Assembly: GCF_003122365.1 (NCBI RefSeq)
Contig: NZ_CP029254.1
Coordinates: 4,923,501 to 4,987,500 of the forward strand
Reading direction: 5' to 3'
Origin: Streptomyces spongiicola
GTDB lineage: Bacteria > Actinomycetota > Actinomycetes > Streptomycetales > Streptomycetaceae
Length of the DNA: 64,000 nucleotides
Made by a program: the position numbers and the translations under genes. The first letter of the stretch is position 1. Each line of letters starts with the position of its first letter. Below the pieces are notes generated by a model that saw only the letters and a list, made by a program, of their open reading frames with translations, did not search any database and was not told where the DNA came from. Of this stretch, positions 15,172-23,274 are shown piece by piece.

Positions 15172-16122
15172 TCAGTAGGCGGAGCCGGAAGCCCCCAGTG
15201 AACCCGTCGGGTGCCAGACCGTCTTGGTCTCCAGGAAGGCCGTCATCCGGTCCGTGCCGGGATCGGCCGTCCAGTCCTCCGCGCGGGGCCGCAGCACCCG
15301 CTTGAGGTTGTCCGCCGCGGCGACCTCCAACTCCCCGGCGAGCTGCGCCCCGGCCCCGGAGAGGTCGATCGCGTTGACGTCCTGGTGCGCGGCCAGCGGG
15401 GCGGCGATCTCCGCCGTGCGGCCGGACAGGATGTTGACCACCCCGCCGGGAAGGTCGGACGTGGCCAGCACCTCGCCCAGCGACAGCGCGGGCAGCGGCG
15501 CCCGCTCCGAGGCGACGGCCACGACCGTGTTTCCCGTCGCGATCGCGGGGGCGATCACCGAGACCAGCCCGAGGAGGGACGACTCCTGCGGTGCGAGCAC
15601 GGCGACGACACCGGTCGGCTCGGGCGTCGACAGGTTGAAGTACGGGCCCGCTACCGGGTTCGCCCCGCCGGCGACCTGGCCGATCTTGTCCGTCCAGCCC
15701 GCGTACCACACCCAGCGGTCGATCGCGGCGTCCACGACCGCGCCCGCCTTGGACTTCGACAGTCCCTCGGCGGCGGCCACCTCGCGGACGAACTGCTCCC
15801 TGCGGCCCTCCAGCATCTCGGCGACGCGGTAGAGGACCTGGCCCCGGTTGTAGGCCGTGGCACCCGACCAGCCGCCGAACGCCTTGCGCGCGGCGACGAC
15901 CGCGTCCCGGGCGTCCTTGCGGGAGGAGAGGGGCGCGTTGGCCAGCCACTCGCCCTCGCCGGAGCCCTCGCCGGCGACCCCGCTCTTGCCCTTGCCCGCC
16001 GCGCCGGCGGCTGATGTCGCCCTGGTCACCTCGTACACCCGGCCGCTCTCGCTGCGGGGGAACCTGCCCCCGACGTACAGCTTGTAGGTCTTGAAGACGG
16101 ACAGACGCGTCGGCTCAGACAT
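15172..16122 (-). CDS. Truncated aldehyde dehydrogenase-family protein without catalytic domain
   Basis: A 316-residue member of the aldehyde dehydrogenase superfamily, which normally has 480-500 residues. The NAD-binding half is present: YKLYVGGRFPRSESGRVYEV, AYNRGQVLYRVAEMLEGRR, a degenerate cofactor region TGVVAVLAPQESSLLGLVSV and IATGNTVVAVASE. The segment that should hold the catalytic cysteine (GQxCxA) and the glutamate (LELGGK) is absent, and the protein passes directly to a C-terminal piece DRMTAFLETKTVWHPTGS. It therefore cannot be a normal dehydrogenase. It overlaps the upstream catalytic aldehyde dehydrogenase by 8 bp, so it is probably translated with it and may be a structural or regulatory partner. 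A clean internal loss, not a frameshift, is suggested by the preserved C-terminus. Confidence 0.85.
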   Translation of the reverse strand: MSEPTRLSVFKTYKLYVGGRFPRSESGRVYEVTRATSAAGAAGKGKSGVAGEGSGEGEWLANAPLSSRKDARDAVVAARKAFGGWSGATAYNRGQVLYRVAEMLEGRREQFVREVAAAEGLSKSKAGAVVDAAIDRWVWYAGWTDKIGQVAGGANPVAGPYFNLSTPEPTGVVAVLAPQESSLLGLVSVIAPAIATGNTVVAVASERAPLPALSLGEVLATSDLPGGVVNILSGRTAEIAAPLAAHQDVNAIDLSGAGAQLAGELEVAAADNLKRVLRPRAEDWTADPGTDRMTAFLETKTVWHPTGSLGASGSAY

Positions 16123-17563
16123 CGAGGTAGGCCTCCAGACCGTGGCGGCCGCCCTCGCGGCCGAAGCCCGACTCCTTGTATCCGCCGAACGGCGAGGTCG
16201 GGTCGAACTTGTTGAAGGTGTTGGCCCACACGACTCCGGCGCGGAGCCTGTTCGCCACCGCGAGGATGCGCGAGCCCTTCTCCGTCCAGATGCCCGCGGA
16301 AAGGCCGTACTGGCTGTTGTTGGCCTTGGCGACGGCCTCGTCCGGGGTCCGGAACGTCAGCACCGAAAGCACCGGGCCGAAGATCTCGTCCCGGGCGACG
16401 GTGTGGGCCTGGGTGACGTTGGTGAACAGCGTCGGGGCGAACCAGTAGCCGGCCGACGGCAGTTCGCACGGGGCCGTCCAGCGCTCGGCGCCCTCCGCCT
16501 CACCGGTCTCGGCGAGGGCCGTGATCCGGGCCAGCTGCTCGGCCGAGTTGATGGCGCCGATGTCGGTGTTCTTGTCCAGCGGGTCCCCGAGGCGCAGGGT
16601 CGACAGCCGCCGCTTGAGGGAGTCCAGCAGCTCGTCGTGTACCGACTCCTGGACGAGGAGGCGGGAGCCCGCGCAGCAGACCTGGCCCTGGTTGAAGAAG
16701 ATGCCGCCGACGATGCCCTCGACGGCCTGGTCGAGGGGGGCGTCGTCGAAGACGATGTTGGCGCCCTTGCCGCCCAGTTCCAGCGTGAGCTTCTTGTCCG
16801 TGCCGGCGACCTCGCGGGCGATGGCCTTGCCCACCGCGGTGGAACCGGTGAAGGCCACCTTGTTCACGTCCGGGTGGGCGACGAGAGCCGCGCCCGCGTC
16901 GCCGTAGCCGGGGACGATGTTGACGACGCCCTTGGGCAGTCCGGCCCGGCGGCAGACGTCGGCGAAGAAGAGCGCGGACAGCGGGGTGGTCTCGGCGGGC
17001 TTGAGGACCACCGTGTTGCCGGTGGCGAGCGCCGGGGCGATCTTCCACGCCAGCATCAGCAGCGGGAAGTTCCAGGGGATGACCTGGCCCGCGACGCCGA
17101 GCGGCCGCGGCTCGGGCCCGTACCCCGCGTGGCCGAGCTTGTCCGCCCAGCCCGCGTAGTAGAAGAAGTGCGCCGCGACCAGCGGGAGGTCGGCGTCGCG
17201 GGTCTCCCTGATCGGCTTGCCGTTGTCCAGCGTCTCCAGGACGGCGAACTCGCGCGAGCGCTCCTGGATGATCCGGGCGATGCGGAAGAGGTACTTGGCG
17301 CGCTCGGAGCCCGGCAGCGCGGACCACTTCGCGAACGCCCTGCGCGCCGCCCCCACCGCGCGGTCGACGTCCTCGGCGCCCGCCCGGGCGACCTCGGACA
17401 GGACCTCCTCGGTGGAGGGCGAGACGGTCTTGAAGACCCTGCCGTCGGCGGCGTCGGTGAACTCGCCGTCGATGAAGAGCCCGTACGACGGGGCGATGTC
17501 GACGACCGACCGCGACTCGGGCGCGGGTGCGTACTCGAACGCCGAAAGCTTGTCCATGGTCAT
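16115..17563 (-). CDS. Aldehyde dehydrogenase (catalytic)
   Basis: NAD(P)-dependent aldehyde dehydrogenase of 482 residues. The cofactor strand-loop VAGQVIPWNFPLLMLAWKI, the FTGSTAVGK turn, catalytic Glu262 in LTLELGGKGA and nucleophile Cys296 in NQGQVCCAGS are complete, as is the C-terminal GGYKESGFGREGG signature. The gene lies 5 bp after deoC and overlaps the truncated paralogue downstream, giving the order deoC, dehydrogenase, truncated dehydrogenase. Because DeoC releases acetaldehyde, oxidation of acetaldehyde to acetate is the natural inference, although family-wide substrate range is broad. Expression should follow the palindromic operator in front of deoC. Confidence 0.94.
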   Translation of the reverse strand: MTMDKLSAFEYAPAPESRSVVDIAPSYGLFIDGEFTDAADGRVFKTVSPSTEEVLSEVARAGAEDVDRAVGAARRAFAKWSALPGSERAKYLFRIARIIQERSREFAVLETLDNGKPIRETRDADLPLVAAHFFYYAGWADKLGHAGYGPEPRPLGVAGQVIPWNFPLLMLAWKIAPALATGNTVVLKPAETTPLSALFFADVCRRAGLPKGVVNIVPGYGDAGAALVAHPDVNKVAFTGSTAVGKAIAREVAGTDKKLTLELGGKGANIVFDDAPLDQAVEGIVGGIFFNQGQVCCAGSRLLVQESVHDELLDSLKRRLSTLRLGDPLDKNTDIGAINSAEQLARITALAETGEAEGAERWTAPCELPSAGYWFAPTLFTNVTQAHTVARDEIFGPVLSVLTFRTPDEAVAKANNSQYGLSAGIWTEKGSRILAVANRLRAGVVWANTFNKFDPTSPFGGYKESGFGREGGRHGLEAYLDV

Positions 17564-17568
17564 GGGTC

Positions 17569-18516
17569 TCAGTCCACCGTCACGTAGTCGGGGCCGGAGT
17601 AGCGGCCGGTCGCCAGCTTCTGGCGCTGCATCAGCAGGTCGTTGAGCAGGCTGGACGCACCGAACCGGAACCAGTGGTTGTCCAGCCAGTCCCGGCCCGC
17701 GGTCTCGTTGACGAGCACCAGGAACTTGACGGCGTCCTTGCTGGTGCGGATGCCGCCGGCCGGCTTCACCCCGACCTGCACGCCGGTCTGCGCCCGGAAG
17801 TCGCGGACGGCCTCCAGCATGAGCAGGGTGTTGGCCGGGGTCGCGTTGACGGCGACCTTGCCGGTCGACGTCTTGATGAAGTCCGCTCCGGCCATCATGC
17901 CGAGCCAGGAGGCGCGGCGGATGTTGTCGTACGTGGAGAGCTCGCCGGTCTCGAAGATGACCTTCAGCCGGGCCGGGCCCGAGGCCTCCTTCACGGCGCG
18001 GATCTCCTCGAAGACCTTCAGATAGCCGCCCGCGAGGAAGGCACCGCGGTCGATCACCATGTCGATCTCGTCGGCCCCGGCCTCGACGGCGTCGCGGGTG
18101 TCCGCGAGCTTGACGTCCAGCGCGGCGCGGCCGGCGGGGAAGGCGGTGGCGACGGAGGCGACCTTCACGTCCGTCCCGGCCAGCGCGGCCTTGGCGGTGG
18201 CCGCCATGTCGGGGTAGACGCAGACGGCGGCGGTCGTCGGCGTGGTGCGGTCGGTCGGATCGGGATGGACGGCCTTGGCGGCGAGCGCCCGGACCTTGCC
18301 CGGGGTGTCCGCGCCTTCGAGCGTCGTCAGGTCGATCATCGAGATGGCCAGGTCGATGGCGTAGGCCTTGGCCGTCGTCTTGATCGAGCGGGTGCCGAGA
18401 GACGCGGCGCGCGCTTCCAGGCCGACAGGATCGACCCCGGGCAGCCCGTGCAGGAAGCGGCGCAGTGCGCTGTCGGACGAGGTCACGTCAGCGAATGCGG
18501 GTGCAATGGTGGGCAT
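17569..18516 (-). CDS. deoC: Deoxyribose-phosphate aldolase
   Basis: Class I aldolase that splits 2-deoxyribose-5-phosphate into glyceraldehyde-3-phosphate and acetaldehyde. The Schiff-base motif FIKTSTGK (Lys215), the acidic residue in GADEIDMVID (Asp152) and the second lysine in VGVKPAGGIRTS are all present. At 315 residues it is of the longer actinobacterial type, with extra N- and C-terminal segments compared with E. coli DeoC. ATG 18516 is preferred; an in-frame GTG two codons earlier (18522) is possible. The operator CTACGCGCGTAG lies 19 bp upstream. First gene of an operon with two aldehyde dehydrogenase genes, terminated by hairpins at 15081-15159. Confidence 0.96.
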   Translation of the reverse strand: MPTIAPAFADVTSSDSALRRFLHGLPGVDPVGLEARAASLGTRSIKTTAKAYAIDLAISMIDLTTLEGADTPGKVRALAAKAVHPDPTDRTTPTTAAVCVYPDMAATAKAALAGTDVKVASVATAFPAGRAALDVKLADTRDAVEAGADEIDMVIDRGAFLAGGYLKVFEEIRAVKEASGPARLKVIFETGELSTYDNIRRASWLGMMAGADFIKTSTGKVAVNATPANTLLMLEAVRDFRAQTGVQVGVKPAGGIRTSKDAVKFLVLVNETAGRDWLDNHWFRFGASSLLNDLLMQRQKLATGRYSGPDYVTVD

Positions 18517-18535
18517 GGTCACCAGACCAGCATAT

Positions 18536-18547
18536 CTACGCGCGTAG
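18536..18547. promoter_or_regulatory. Perfect palindrome CTACGCGCGTAG upstream of deoC (nucleoside operator, copy 2)
   Basis: Identical to the sites before add and the nucleoside phosphorylase gene. On the deoC strand it is followed at once by ATATGCT, and a TATGCT -10-like element with TGTACA 18 bp before it would place the palindrome inside the promoter spacer. Confidence 0.75.
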
Positions 18548-18701
18548 CAACATGTACAGGGGGCACCGGGGACTCGTCACCGGCCGCACCGGCCCGCCCT
18601 GGCCCGGGCCCTGGCCCGCACCGGCCCGCGCCCCGACCCGCACCGGCCCGCGCCCCGACCCGTACCGGCCCGCCAGGGGCCCATGCGGCAGAATCGTGGG
18701 C

Positions 18702-19343
18702 ATGGACAACCCCCAGCAGCCGACCGCCGAGCCGGTCCACGCCGACCGCGCCTACCGTTCGCTTTCCGGTATCGCCGCCGGTGTGCTGCTGCTCGCACTC
18801 ACCGGCTGGATCGGCGGTGACGCACTCGTCCGCGGCGAGGGGCTGACCCCGTGGGTCGCGTTCGCGGGGCTCCTGGTGCTGGTGCCGCTGATCGTCGCCT
18901 TCACGCTGCGGCCCGCGGTCTTCGCCAACGACGACCGGCTCCGCGTCAGGAACCCCTTCCGCACCATCGTCCTGCCCTGGCAGACGGTCGCGGACGTGCG
19001 CGCCGGGTACTCCAGCGAGGTCCTCACCGAGGACGGTGCCACGTACCAGCTGTGGGCCGTGCCGGTGTCGCTGCGGCAGCGCAAGACGGCCGCCCGCAGG
19101 CAGTCGAGGGCCGCGGCCGGGCGCGATTCCGACCGCACCCGGCCGGGAGGCGCCCTGGCCGGCGGCGGCGCGCCGCACGTGGCGCCCGGTGACCGGACGA
19201 TCGCCGAACTCAGGGAGCTCTCGGAGCAGGCCGGGCACCGGCCGACCGCCGGAGGAGAACGGCGGGTGCGCTGGGCGTACGAGATCGCCGGCCCGGTCGT
19301 GGTGGGATCGGTCGCCCTGCTGGTCCTGCTCGCCGTCGGCTGA
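18702..19343 (+). CDS. PH-domain membrane protein
   Basis: A 213-residue membrane protein with two hydrophobic segments near the N-terminus (GIAAGVLLLALTGWIGG and WVAFAGLLVLVPLIVAFTL), then a bacterial PH-type domain (DDRLRVRNPFRTIVLPWQTV, VRAGYSSEVLTEDGATYQLW), a charged linker and a final transmembrane helix (IAGPVVVGSVALLVLLAV). Such proteins are common in actinobacteria; a role in membrane-associated signalling or assembly is assumed but not known. ATG 18702 is used because an upstream extension is only repeat DNA. It is divergent from the deoC operon. Confidence 0.8.
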   Translation: MDNPQQPTAEPVHADRAYRSLSGIAAGVLLLALTGWIGGDALVRGEGLTPWVAFAGLLVLVPLIVAFTLRPAVFANDDRLRVRNPFRTIVLPWQTVADVRAGYSSEVLTEDGATYQLWAVPVSLRQRKTAARRQSRAAAGRDSDRTRPGGALAGGGAPHVAPGDRTIAELRELSEQAGHRPTAGGERRVRWAYEIAGPVVVGSVALLVLLAVG

Positions 19344-19351
19344 CACTCCGC

Positions 19352-19427
19352 TCGCCGGTACCTCGCCGGTACCTCGCCGGTACCTCGCCGGTACCTCGCC
19401 GGTACCTCGCCGGTACCTCGCCGGTAC
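19352..19427. repeat. Seven tandem 11-bp repeats (CGCCGGTACCT)
   Basis: Seven nearly perfect copies of the 11-bp unit lie just downstream of the PH-domain gene and before the convergent glycosyltransferase gene. Each unit holds the GGTACC palindrome. An 11-bp period puts successive copies on almost the same helix face. Confidence 0.92.
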
Positions 19428-19452
19428 GGCTGCGGGCGGGGTCGTGCACCCG

Positions 19453-20649
19453 TCAGGGCGGCCCCTGCCACACCAGTAGCAGATGCCCGCCCAGCCAGGC
19501 CGAGGACAGCACCGCCCCGCCCAGGACCAGCAGCGCCGCCGCCCTGCGGGCCCGCGCCACCGCCAGCGCGACCGGCAGCAGCAGCGGGAAGGCGGGAAGC
19601 AGGAACCGGGCCCGGGGGAAGTAGACGCCACCGCTGCCGAGGACGACGAGCAGCAGCACACCGGTGAACACCACCAGCACCAGCGGCTGCCGGTCGGCCA
19701 GGCACAGCAGGAACAGCCCGGTGGCCAGCACCAGGACCACGGAGACGAGCACCATCAGCAGATGCGGGTCCGCGTCGTACGCCAGGTGCCGGGTCAGTTC
19801 CTCCAGCGTCGCCCTTCCGCCGTCCCACACGTTGGTCCACCGCTGCTGCACGGCGAAGTAGCCGTCCCAGCGCCCGAGGCGGAGCCCCACCCAGGCCACA
19901 TAGCCGCACCATCCCAGCGGGGCCAGCAGCGCCCCCGCGAGCGCACGCCGGCCGCGGGTGCGGACGAACGCGGTCAGCCCGGCCACCGCCACCGCCGCTG
20001 CGATCGCGACGCCCGTCGGCCGGGTGAGCCCGGCGAGGGCCGCGAGCCAGCCCGCCCAGAGCCAGCGGCCGGTGAGTGCCGCGTACAGCGACCAGGCCGC
20101 CAGCGCCGTGAACAGCGACTCGGTGTAGCCCATCCACTGGACGACGGCCACCGGCATCGCGCCCCAGAGCACCGCCAGCACGGTTCCGGTCCGCCGTCCG
20201 TGCAGCCGGTCGCCGACGGCGAAGACGCCCCACGCCGCGGCGAGTGACGCCACCACGGCGATGGCCAGGGCCGCCGAGGCGGGGCTGCCCGGCGTCACCG
20301 CGGAGACGGCCCTCACCAGCAGCGGGTAGAGCGGGAAGAACGCCAGGTTGCTGGTGTTCGGCGCGGTGCCCAGCTCGTGATGGTAACCGCGGTCCGCGAT
20401 GCCCAGGTACCACTGGCTGTCCCAGGAGGCGGCCAGCGCCGGCCAGAGGCTCTCGCCCTTGAGGTGCGCCCACCGCGCGAGCACCAGAAGCCCCGTCAGC
20501 CGCACCGCGAGATAGCCGAGCAGTGCCGGGGCAGCCCGGTCCAGGGCGCGGAGCAGCCTGCTCTGCCGACCGGGAGCGGCGCCGCCTCCCGAGCCGGGGC
20601 CGCGGCGGGAGGCGGGGACGGTGGCGTGGTGGGTCGCGGTCGGGGGCAC
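19453..20649 (-). CDS. PIG-V-like mannosyltransferase-family membrane protein
   Basis: A 398-residue polytopic membrane protein with about ten hydrophobic helices. The first loop carries ASWDSQWYLGIADRGY, which matches the W-D-x-x-W-Y-x-x-I-A-x-x-G-Y motif of the PIG-V / GT-C glycosyltransferase clan, with an acidic residue where the metal and lipid-linked sugar donor are bound. Later segments GYTESLFTALAAWSLY and GLTRPTGVAIA are also typical. In eukaryotes PIG-V adds mannose to GPI anchors; in actinobacteria a role in protein O-mannosylation or envelope glycan synthesis is possible but unproven. The first 35 residues are a Pro/Gly-rich cytoplasmic tail. Confidence 0.82.
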   Translation of the reverse strand: MPPTATHHATVPASRRGPGSGGGAAPGRQSRLLRALDRAAPALLGYLAVRLTGLLVLARWAHLKGESLWPALAASWDSQWYLGIADRGYHHELGTAPNTSNLAFFPLYPLLVRAVSAVTPGSPASAALAIAVVASLAAAWGVFAVGDRLHGRRTGTVLAVLWGAMPVAVVQWMGYTESLFTALAAWSLYAALTGRWLWAGWLAALAGLTRPTGVAIAAAVAVAGLTAFVRTRGRRALAGALLAPLGWCGYVAWVGLRLGRWDGYFAVQQRWTNVWDGGRATLEELTRHLAYDADPHLLMVLVSVVLVLATGLFLLCLADRQPLVLVVFTGVLLLVVLGSGGVYFPRARFLLPAFPLLLPVALAVARARRAAALLVLGGAVLSSAWLGGHLLLVWQGPP

Positions 20650-21350
20650 GGGGACTGCTCCGGTGTTCGGCGGGCGCTGGGGCGTGTGGCGAAGGTCCCT
20701 CCTGGCCCGCGGCGCCCGGCACGTACTCCCCCGTCACCCGGGCACGGGAGGTGCCCACGCGCCGCTCTGCCGGAGTCGTCCGAGTACGTCCGGTGCGAGG
20801 ATGATCCTCCGGACCCTCCGTCTCGCGATCGCACGCACCGGACGCCGCAGGCCCCGCCCTGCGGGCGGACGGAGCCACCTTCCCAACACGCCCTTACCGC
20901 CACCCTCGCCCGCCGGGTACGGAGGGGCAGGGGCCGGTAGGTCGGTTGCCGTAGGGAAATCACCCGCAGGAACACCCCGCCCGGGTACGGCTCCTGCCCG
21001 ACCCGACCCGACCCGACCCGACCCGACCTGATCTGACCCGGCTCGGCCCGCCGCGTATGCTCCGCCGCCGCGTGCGGTGCCCCGCCCCCGCCCCGCGCCC
21101 GGCCCTCTTCGTGCCCGGGTTCCGCACCTGCCCGGGTTCCGCACCTGTTCCGCACCTGCCCGGCTCCCGCCCGCGCCGGTCGCAGGCCCGCGCCGCATCG
21201 GTCCGGGTCCGGGTTCGTGTGCGCGCCCGAGCCCGAGCCCGCGCCCGTGCCCGTGCCCGTGTGCGTGTCCGCGTCGGTACGACACGCGCGCCCGGTCCGC
21301 GCCCGGTCGGAACCCGCGTACGGTGCCCCGCTTCCGGACCCGAAGGGCCG
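20650..21350. other. 700-bp intergenic region with simple repeats
   Basis: Between two leftward genes. It includes a (GACCC)n tract near 20998-21030, alternating GCCCGGTTCCGCACCT units near 21115-21160 and a (GCCCGA/GCCCGT)n hexamer tract near 21225-21270. Nothing gene-like is visible. Confidence 0.65.
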
Positions 21351-23087
21351 TCAGATCCCGGCGGCCCGCGCCAGGTCCCGCTTGACGGCCGCGAGGACCT
21401 CGGCGGCACGGGCCCGCGCGGCCGGCAGCCCGCTCGGCCCGGCGACCGGCACCACGACCTCCAGGTAGCACTTGAGCTTGGGCTCGGTGCCGCTGGGGCG
21501 GACGATGACCCGGGCGTCGTACTCGCCCTCCAGGTAGTACCTCAGGCCGTCCGTGGGCGGCAGTGCCCCGGAGCCCTCCGAGAGGTCCTCCGCCGACGCC
21601 ACGCGCAGACCGGCCAGGGCCGCGGGCGGCTTGTCCCGCAACCGTCGCATGGCCTCCGCGATGACGCCCGGATCCTCCACCCGTACCGACAGCTGGTCCG
21701 TGGCGTGCAGGCCGTGGGCGACGGCGAGGTCGTCCAGCAGGTCCGTGAGGGTGCGGCCCTCGGCCTTGAGTTCCGAGGCCAGTTCGGCGACCAGCAGTGC
21801 GGCGGTGATGCCGTCCTTGTCGCGTACGCCGTCCGGGTCGACGCAGTAGCCGAGGGCCTCCTCGTAGCCGTACCGCAGGCCCTCCGCCCGGGAGATCCAC
21901 TTGAAGCCGGTCAGCGTCTCCTCGTAGCCGAGTCCCGCCGCCCGGGCGATCCGGCCGAGCAGCGACGAGGACACGATCGACGTGGCGAACGTGCCGCTCG
22001 CCCCCACCGCCGGGACGCCGTCCGACGTGCCGTCCGACGCGCTGTCGGAAGCCCCGTCGGAAGCCCCGTCCGAAGCGTGCGCCGACCCGCCCTTGCGGAC
22101 GAGGTGCGCACCGAGCAGCACGCCGACCTCGTCGCCGCGGAGCATGCGCCAGCCGCCGTCCGCGGTCCCGTCGGGGACCGCCACCGCGCAGCGGTCGGCG
22201 TCGGGGTCGTTGGCGAGGACGATGTCCGGACCGGCCTCGCGCGCCTTCGCGAAGGCGAGGTCCATCGCGCCCGGCTCCTCCGGGTTGGGGAAGGCGACGG
22301 TGGGGAAGTCCGGGTCGGGCTCGGCCTGCTCGCCGACGAGTACGGGGGCGGGGAAGCCGGCCCGCTCCCAGGCCGCCAGCACCACGTCGGTGCCGACGCC
22401 GTGCAGGGCCGTGTGGACGACGCGGGCCGTCCGCGGCGAGTGCGGGCTGAGGACCGCGTCGGTGCGCTCCAGATAGGACCGCAGGACCTCGTCCCCGAGC
22501 GTCTCCCAGCCGTTCTCGGGACGCGGCAGGTCGTGGATGCTGCCGACCGCCTCGATCGCCGCGGCGATCGAGGCGTCGGCCGGGGGCACGATCTGCGCGC
22601 CGTCGCCGAGGTAGACCTTGTAGCCGTTGTCGCGCGGCGGGTTGTGGCTCGCGGTGACCTCGACACCGGCGACGGCGCCCAGGTGCCGGATCGCGAACGC
22701 GAGCACGGGTGTGGGCAGCGGGCGCGGCAGCAGCGCTGCGCGCAGCCCGGCGCCGGTCATCACGGCGGCGGTGTCACGGGCGAAGTCCGCCGACTTGTGG
22801 CGGGCGTCGTAGCCGATCACGACCAGACCGCCGGCGTGGCCCCGGGCCTTGAGGTACGCGGCCAGCCCGGCTGCCGCGCGGATCACGACGACGCGGTTCA
22901 TCCGCATCGGCCCGGCCCCGAGCTCGCCGCGCAGACCGGCCGTGCCGAACTGCAGCGTCCCGGCGAACCGGGCGCCCAGCTCCGCCGTGTCCCCTGCGTC
23001 GATGATCCGGGCCAGCTCGTCCCGGGTCTCCGCGTCGGGGTCCTCGGCCAGCCAGGTCCGGGCCTGCGCGATCAGGTCCTGCGCCAC
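21351..23087 (-). CDS. Phosphohexomutase/phosphopentomutase family protein
   Basis: An alpha-D-phosphohexomutase superfamily enzyme of 578 residues. All four active-site loops are present: phosphoserine loop TASHNPP (Ser147), metal-binding DPDADR (294-299), sugar-binding GYEEALGY and phosphate-binding RPSGTEPK. The length and sequence type match the PGM2-like subgroup, some members of which act on ribose-1-phosphate or deoxyribose-1-phosphate. Its place 187 bp downstream of the purine nucleoside phosphorylase gene makes a phosphopentomutase role attractive: it would convert the pentose-1-phosphates into the 5-phosphates used by DeoC. A run ASDG/ASDS/TSDG encoded by repeat DNA is inserted near residues 338-356 between the metal loop and sugar loop. 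Confidence 0.9.
   Translation of the reverse strand: MAQDLIAQARTWLAEDPDAETRDELARIIDAGDTAELGARFAGTLQFGTAGLRGELGAGPMRMNRVVVIRAAAGLAAYLKARGHAGGLVVIGYDARHKSADFARDTAAVMTGAGLRAALLPRPLPTPVLAFAIRHLGAVAGVEVTASHNPPRDNGYKVYLGDGAQIVPPADASIAAAIEAVGSIHDLPRPENGWETLGDEVLRSYLERTDAVLSPHSPRTARVVHTALHGVGTDVVLAAWERAGFPAPVLVGEQAEPDPDFPTVAFPNPEEPGAMDLAFAKAREAGPDIVLANDPDADRCAVAVPDGTADGGWRMLRGDEVGVLLGAHLVRKGGSAHASDGASDGASDSASDGTSDGVPAVGASGTFATSIVSSSLLGRIARAAGLGYEETLTGFKWISRAEGLRYGYEEALGYCVDPDGVRDKDGITAALLVAELASELKAEGRTLTDLLDDLAVAHGLHATDQLSVRVEDPGVIAEAMRRLRDKPPAALAGLRVASAEDLSEGSGALPPTDGLRYYLEGEYDARVIVRPSGTEPKLKCYLEVVVPVAGPSGLPAARARAAEVLAAVKRDLARAAGI
22044..22090. repeat. In-frame repeats inside the mutase gene
   Basis: Short (GTC CGA/GGA)-type units encode the ASDG-like insert of the phosphosugar mutase. 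They keep the reading frame. Confidence 0.65.
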
Positions 23088-23274
23088 GGTGATGTGCCTC
23101 TCTGAAGTCGTCGTGAGCGTGGGCGGCGCCGGCTGTGTCCCCTCCGGCGCCGGTGCCTGCGCCTGCCCGCCCGTCCCGGGCGGCGGCGGATTCCTCTGCG
23201 TCCCGGCCCGCCGCCGGGGCGCCGGGGGTGCGGGTCCGCGCCCGGCGCCGCTCCGGCTCCGAGGCGGGGACCCG

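Noticed and set aside
20802..21031. Possible small gene in the gap before the phosphosugar mutase
   Set aside because: The frame ends in PDPTRPDPT from the GACCC repeat and has no ribosome site or conserved feature.
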